Assembly: GCA_947172415.1 (NCBI GenBank)
Contig: OX359198.1
Span: 3,069,401-3,133,400 of the forward strand
Direction of reading: 5' to 3'
Length of the DNA: 64,000 nt
From: Chondrosia reniformis
Lineage: Eukaryota; Porifera; Demospongiae; Chondrillida; Chondrillidae
A model generated the notes under the pieces. It did no database searches. It was not told the origin of the DNA and saw nothing but the letters and a program-made list of their open reading frames with translations. A program made the position numbers and the translations under genes. This document shows positions 62,364 to 64,000 of the stretch, piece after piece. Positions within the stretch are counted from its first letter, which is position 1. Every line of letters begins with the position of its first letter.

Positions 62364-62371
62364 TATAAATA
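62364..62371 (+). promoter_or_regulatory. TATA box of a satellite unit (representative)
   Basis: TATAAATA lies 33 nt upstream of the tRNA-like module start at 62397. The block GTATATAAATAG is among the best-conserved parts of the monomer. Occasional variants exist, for example GTATAAAAATAG near 44500 and GTATATAAATTG near 53497. Such spacing suits a TATA-directed start at the module's 5' end. Function is inferred. Confidence 0.5.
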
Positions 62372-62396
62372 GGACTTCATTTACGACAAATATTGT

Positions 62397-62482
62397 GGAA
62401 CCCACGTGACCTATGGTGTTACGGATGACATCGTCTGGATACAGGGTACGAGGATGCCCTGGTTCAATACCAGGTTGGGTCC
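62397..62482 (+). ncRNA. tRNA-like module of a satellite unit (representative)
   Basis: This 86-nt example shows the best tRNA likeness. The ends GGAACCCA (62397-62404) and TTGGGTCC (62475-62482) can form an acceptor-like stem with one bulged A. An A-box-like TGACC(T/G)ATGG starts at 62407. The B box GGTTCAATACC (62461-62471) fits GGTTCRANNCC exactly. The T arm is perfect: CCTGG (62458-62462), loop TTCAATA, CCAGG (62470-62474). The A-to-B start distance is ~54 nt against ~44 in an intronless tRNA, and the anticodon arm is not convincing. It is a tRNA-derived (SINE-like) module, not a working tRNA gene. The general pattern recalls an arginine-type tRNA, at low confidence. Confidence 0.6.
62461..62471 (+). 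promoter_or_regulatory. Pol III B box (representative)
   Basis: GGTTCAATACC agrees at every defined position with the internal pol III promoter B-box consensus GGTTCRANNCC. It is present in nearly every monomer. Rare exceptions are GGTTGAATACC near 40807 and 41822 and GGATCAATACC near 45590 and 56360. Confidence 0.65.
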
Positions 62483-64000
62483 TGAAAAAAGAAAAAAAGC
62501 ATACATCTTATATATGTATAACATATCTTATATGTAATATATATTGTATATATCTTATATGCATATAATATATCTTATATATTGCATATATATGTAGAGT
62601 CAAAAGTGAGTGGTATATAAATAGGACTTCATTTACAACATATATTGTGGAACCCCCGTGACCGATGGTGTTACGGATGACATCGTCTGGAGACAAGGTA
62701 CGAGGATGCCCTGGTTCAATACAAGGTTGGGCCCTGAAAATTGAAAAAAGCATACATCTTATATATGTATTATATAACTTATAGGTATTTTATATTGTAT
62801 ATATCTTATATGCATATAATATATCTTATATATTGCATATATATGTAGAGTCAAAAGTGAGTGGTATATAAATAGGACTTCATTTACAACATATATTGTG
62901 GAACCCACATGACCGATGGTGTTACGGATGACATCGTCTGGATACAAGGTACGAGGATGCCCTGGTTCAATACAAGGTTGGGTCCTGAAAATTGAAAAAA
63001 AGCATACATCTTATATATGTATTTTATATCTTATAGGTATTATATATTGTATATATCTTATATGCATGTAATATATATTATATATTGCATATATATGTAG
63101 AGTCAAAAGTGAGTGGTATATAAATAGGACTTCATTTACGACATATATTGTGGAACCCACGTGACCGATGGTGTTATGGATGACATCTTGTTGATACCAG
63201 GTACGGGGATTCCCTGGTTTAATACCTGGTTGAGTCCTGAAAAGAGGAAAAAAAGCATACATCTTATATATGTATTATATATCTTATATGTAATATATAT
63301 TGTATGTATCTTATATGCATATTATATATCTTATATATTGCATATATAAGTAGAGTCAAAATGAGTGGTATATAAATAGGACTTCATTTACGACATATAT
63401 TGTGGAACCCACATGACCTATGGTGTTATGGATGACATCGTCTGGATACAAGGTACGAGGATGCCCTGGTTCAATACCAGGTTGGGTCCTGAAAAAAGAA
63501 AAAAAGCATACATCTTATATATGTATTATATATCTTATATGTAATATATATTGTATATATCTTATATGGATATTATATATCTTATATATTGCATATATAA
63601 GTAGAGTCAAAAGTGAGTGGTATATAAATAGGACTTCATTTACGACATATATTGTGGAACCCACGTGACCTATGGTGTTACGGATGACATCGTCTGGATA
63701 CAAGGTACGAGGATGCCCTGGTTCAATACAAGGTTGGGTCCTGAAAATTGAAAAAAAGCATACATCTTATATATGTATTTTATATCTTATAGGTATTATA
63801 TATTGTATATATCTTATATGCATATAATATATATTATATATTGCATATATATGTAGAGTCAAAAGTGAGTGGTATATAAATAGGACTTCATTTACGACAT
63901 ATATTGTGGAACCCACGTGACCGATGGTGTTATGGATGACATCTTGTTCATACCAGGTACGGGGATTCCCTGGTTTAATACCTGGTTGAGTCCTGAAAAG

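Larger units (their letters stand above)
37237..64000 (+). repeat. 253-bp satellite array with tRNA-like module, ~105 copies
   Basis: Head-to-tail monomers of ~252-253 bp run to the window end, all in one orientation. Monomer order: a tRNA-like module (GTGACCGATGGTGTTACGGA…GGTTCAATACC…GGGTCC), an A-rich stretch (GAAAAAAGAAAAAAAGC), ~110 bp of ATATCTTATATG-type AT sequence with internal ~25-bp sub-repeats, then TAGAGTCAAAAGTGAGTGG, TATATAAATAGGACTTCATTT, and ~20 bp to the next module. Copies differ by a few percent to ~15%. Because 253 is not a multiple of three, stop-poor frames of 60-169 codons appear on both strands in every copy. They are not genes. The array is broken only by the Tigger-like insertion at 61033-61581. 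Confidence 0.96.

Noticed and set aside
37321-63703. Recurring 60-169 codon frames such as those with RTQPGIEPG or FNTWLGPEK
   Set aside because: They repeat every 253 bp with the satellite on both strands, drift with monomer variants and overlap the non-coding tRNA-like module. No protein family is recognisable.
37237-64000. A CRISPR array, because of the regular repeats
   Set aside because: The repeats are contiguous 253-bp monomers without unique spacers, the genome is eukaryotic, and no cas genes are present.
37237-64000. An array of true tRNA genes
   Set aside because: The module has a good B box and T arm but an overlong A-to-B distance, no convincing anticodon arm and an imperfect acceptor stem. 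It is tRNA-derived at best.

Overview
This window is eukaryotic, gene-poor and dominated by tandem repeats. There are no operons or bacterial signals. What is present is AT-rich satellite DNA, degenerate non-LTR retrotransposons, cut-and-paste DNA transposons (one with a spliceosomal-type intron), TATA boxes and AATAAA signals. The retroelement and transposase families look like those of marine invertebrates. A sponge or cnidarian is my best guess, but nothing in the sequence fixes the species.

Layout: (1) 1-4850 is a 13-bp minisatellite built on ACTAGTACATACA. It is interrupted at 2035-3760 by a non-repetitive block with two long foldback structures. (2) 4851-8135 is a broken non-LTR retrotransposon on the minus strand (reverse transcriptase with xMDD motif). 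(3) 8140-37236 is an array of ~22-23 bp AT-rich monomers (ATATATCCCATAGTTTTTGCC type) in loose higher-order arrangement. It changes orientation at about 25685, 28020, 35662 and 37236. Four blocks interrupt it: a 3.2-kb single-copy-like block (12531-15714) holding a small CCCH zinc-finger gene, a triplicated 235-bp unit, a candidate 3'-terminal exon and two foldback elements; an APE-type non-LTR retrotransposon (19865-22974) with a 10-bp target-site duplication of satellite sequence; a DDE transposon remnant with an 89-bp intron (23826-24746); and a TIR-bounded, internally deleted DDE transposon of what looks like the same family (29151-30541). (4) 37237-64000 is a different satellite, ~253 bp per monomer and ~105 copies, with nested higher-order duplications of 2, 4 and 5 monomers. 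A small pogo/Tigger-like transposon with 21-bp perfect TIRs and a TA duplication sits in it (61033-61581).

The most interesting signal is in the 253-bp satellite. Monomers carry a tRNA-like module of about 86 nt (A-box-like element, canonical B box GGTTCAATACC, acceptor-like ends and, in one subfamily, a perfect 5-bp T stem with 7-nt loop). A TATAAATA box lies about 33 nt upstream. This suggests an array derived from a tRNA-type SINE or pol III unit, each copy potentially carrying a pol III promoter. Transcription is an inference and untested.

Most open reading frames inside the satellites are by-products of stop-poor repeats, not genes. The only plausible host protein genes are the CCCH zinc-finger ORF and the 14141-14651 terminal exon. 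Three unrelated satellites side by side, orientation switches and nested insertions fit a pericentromeric, subtelomeric or other heterochromatic location.
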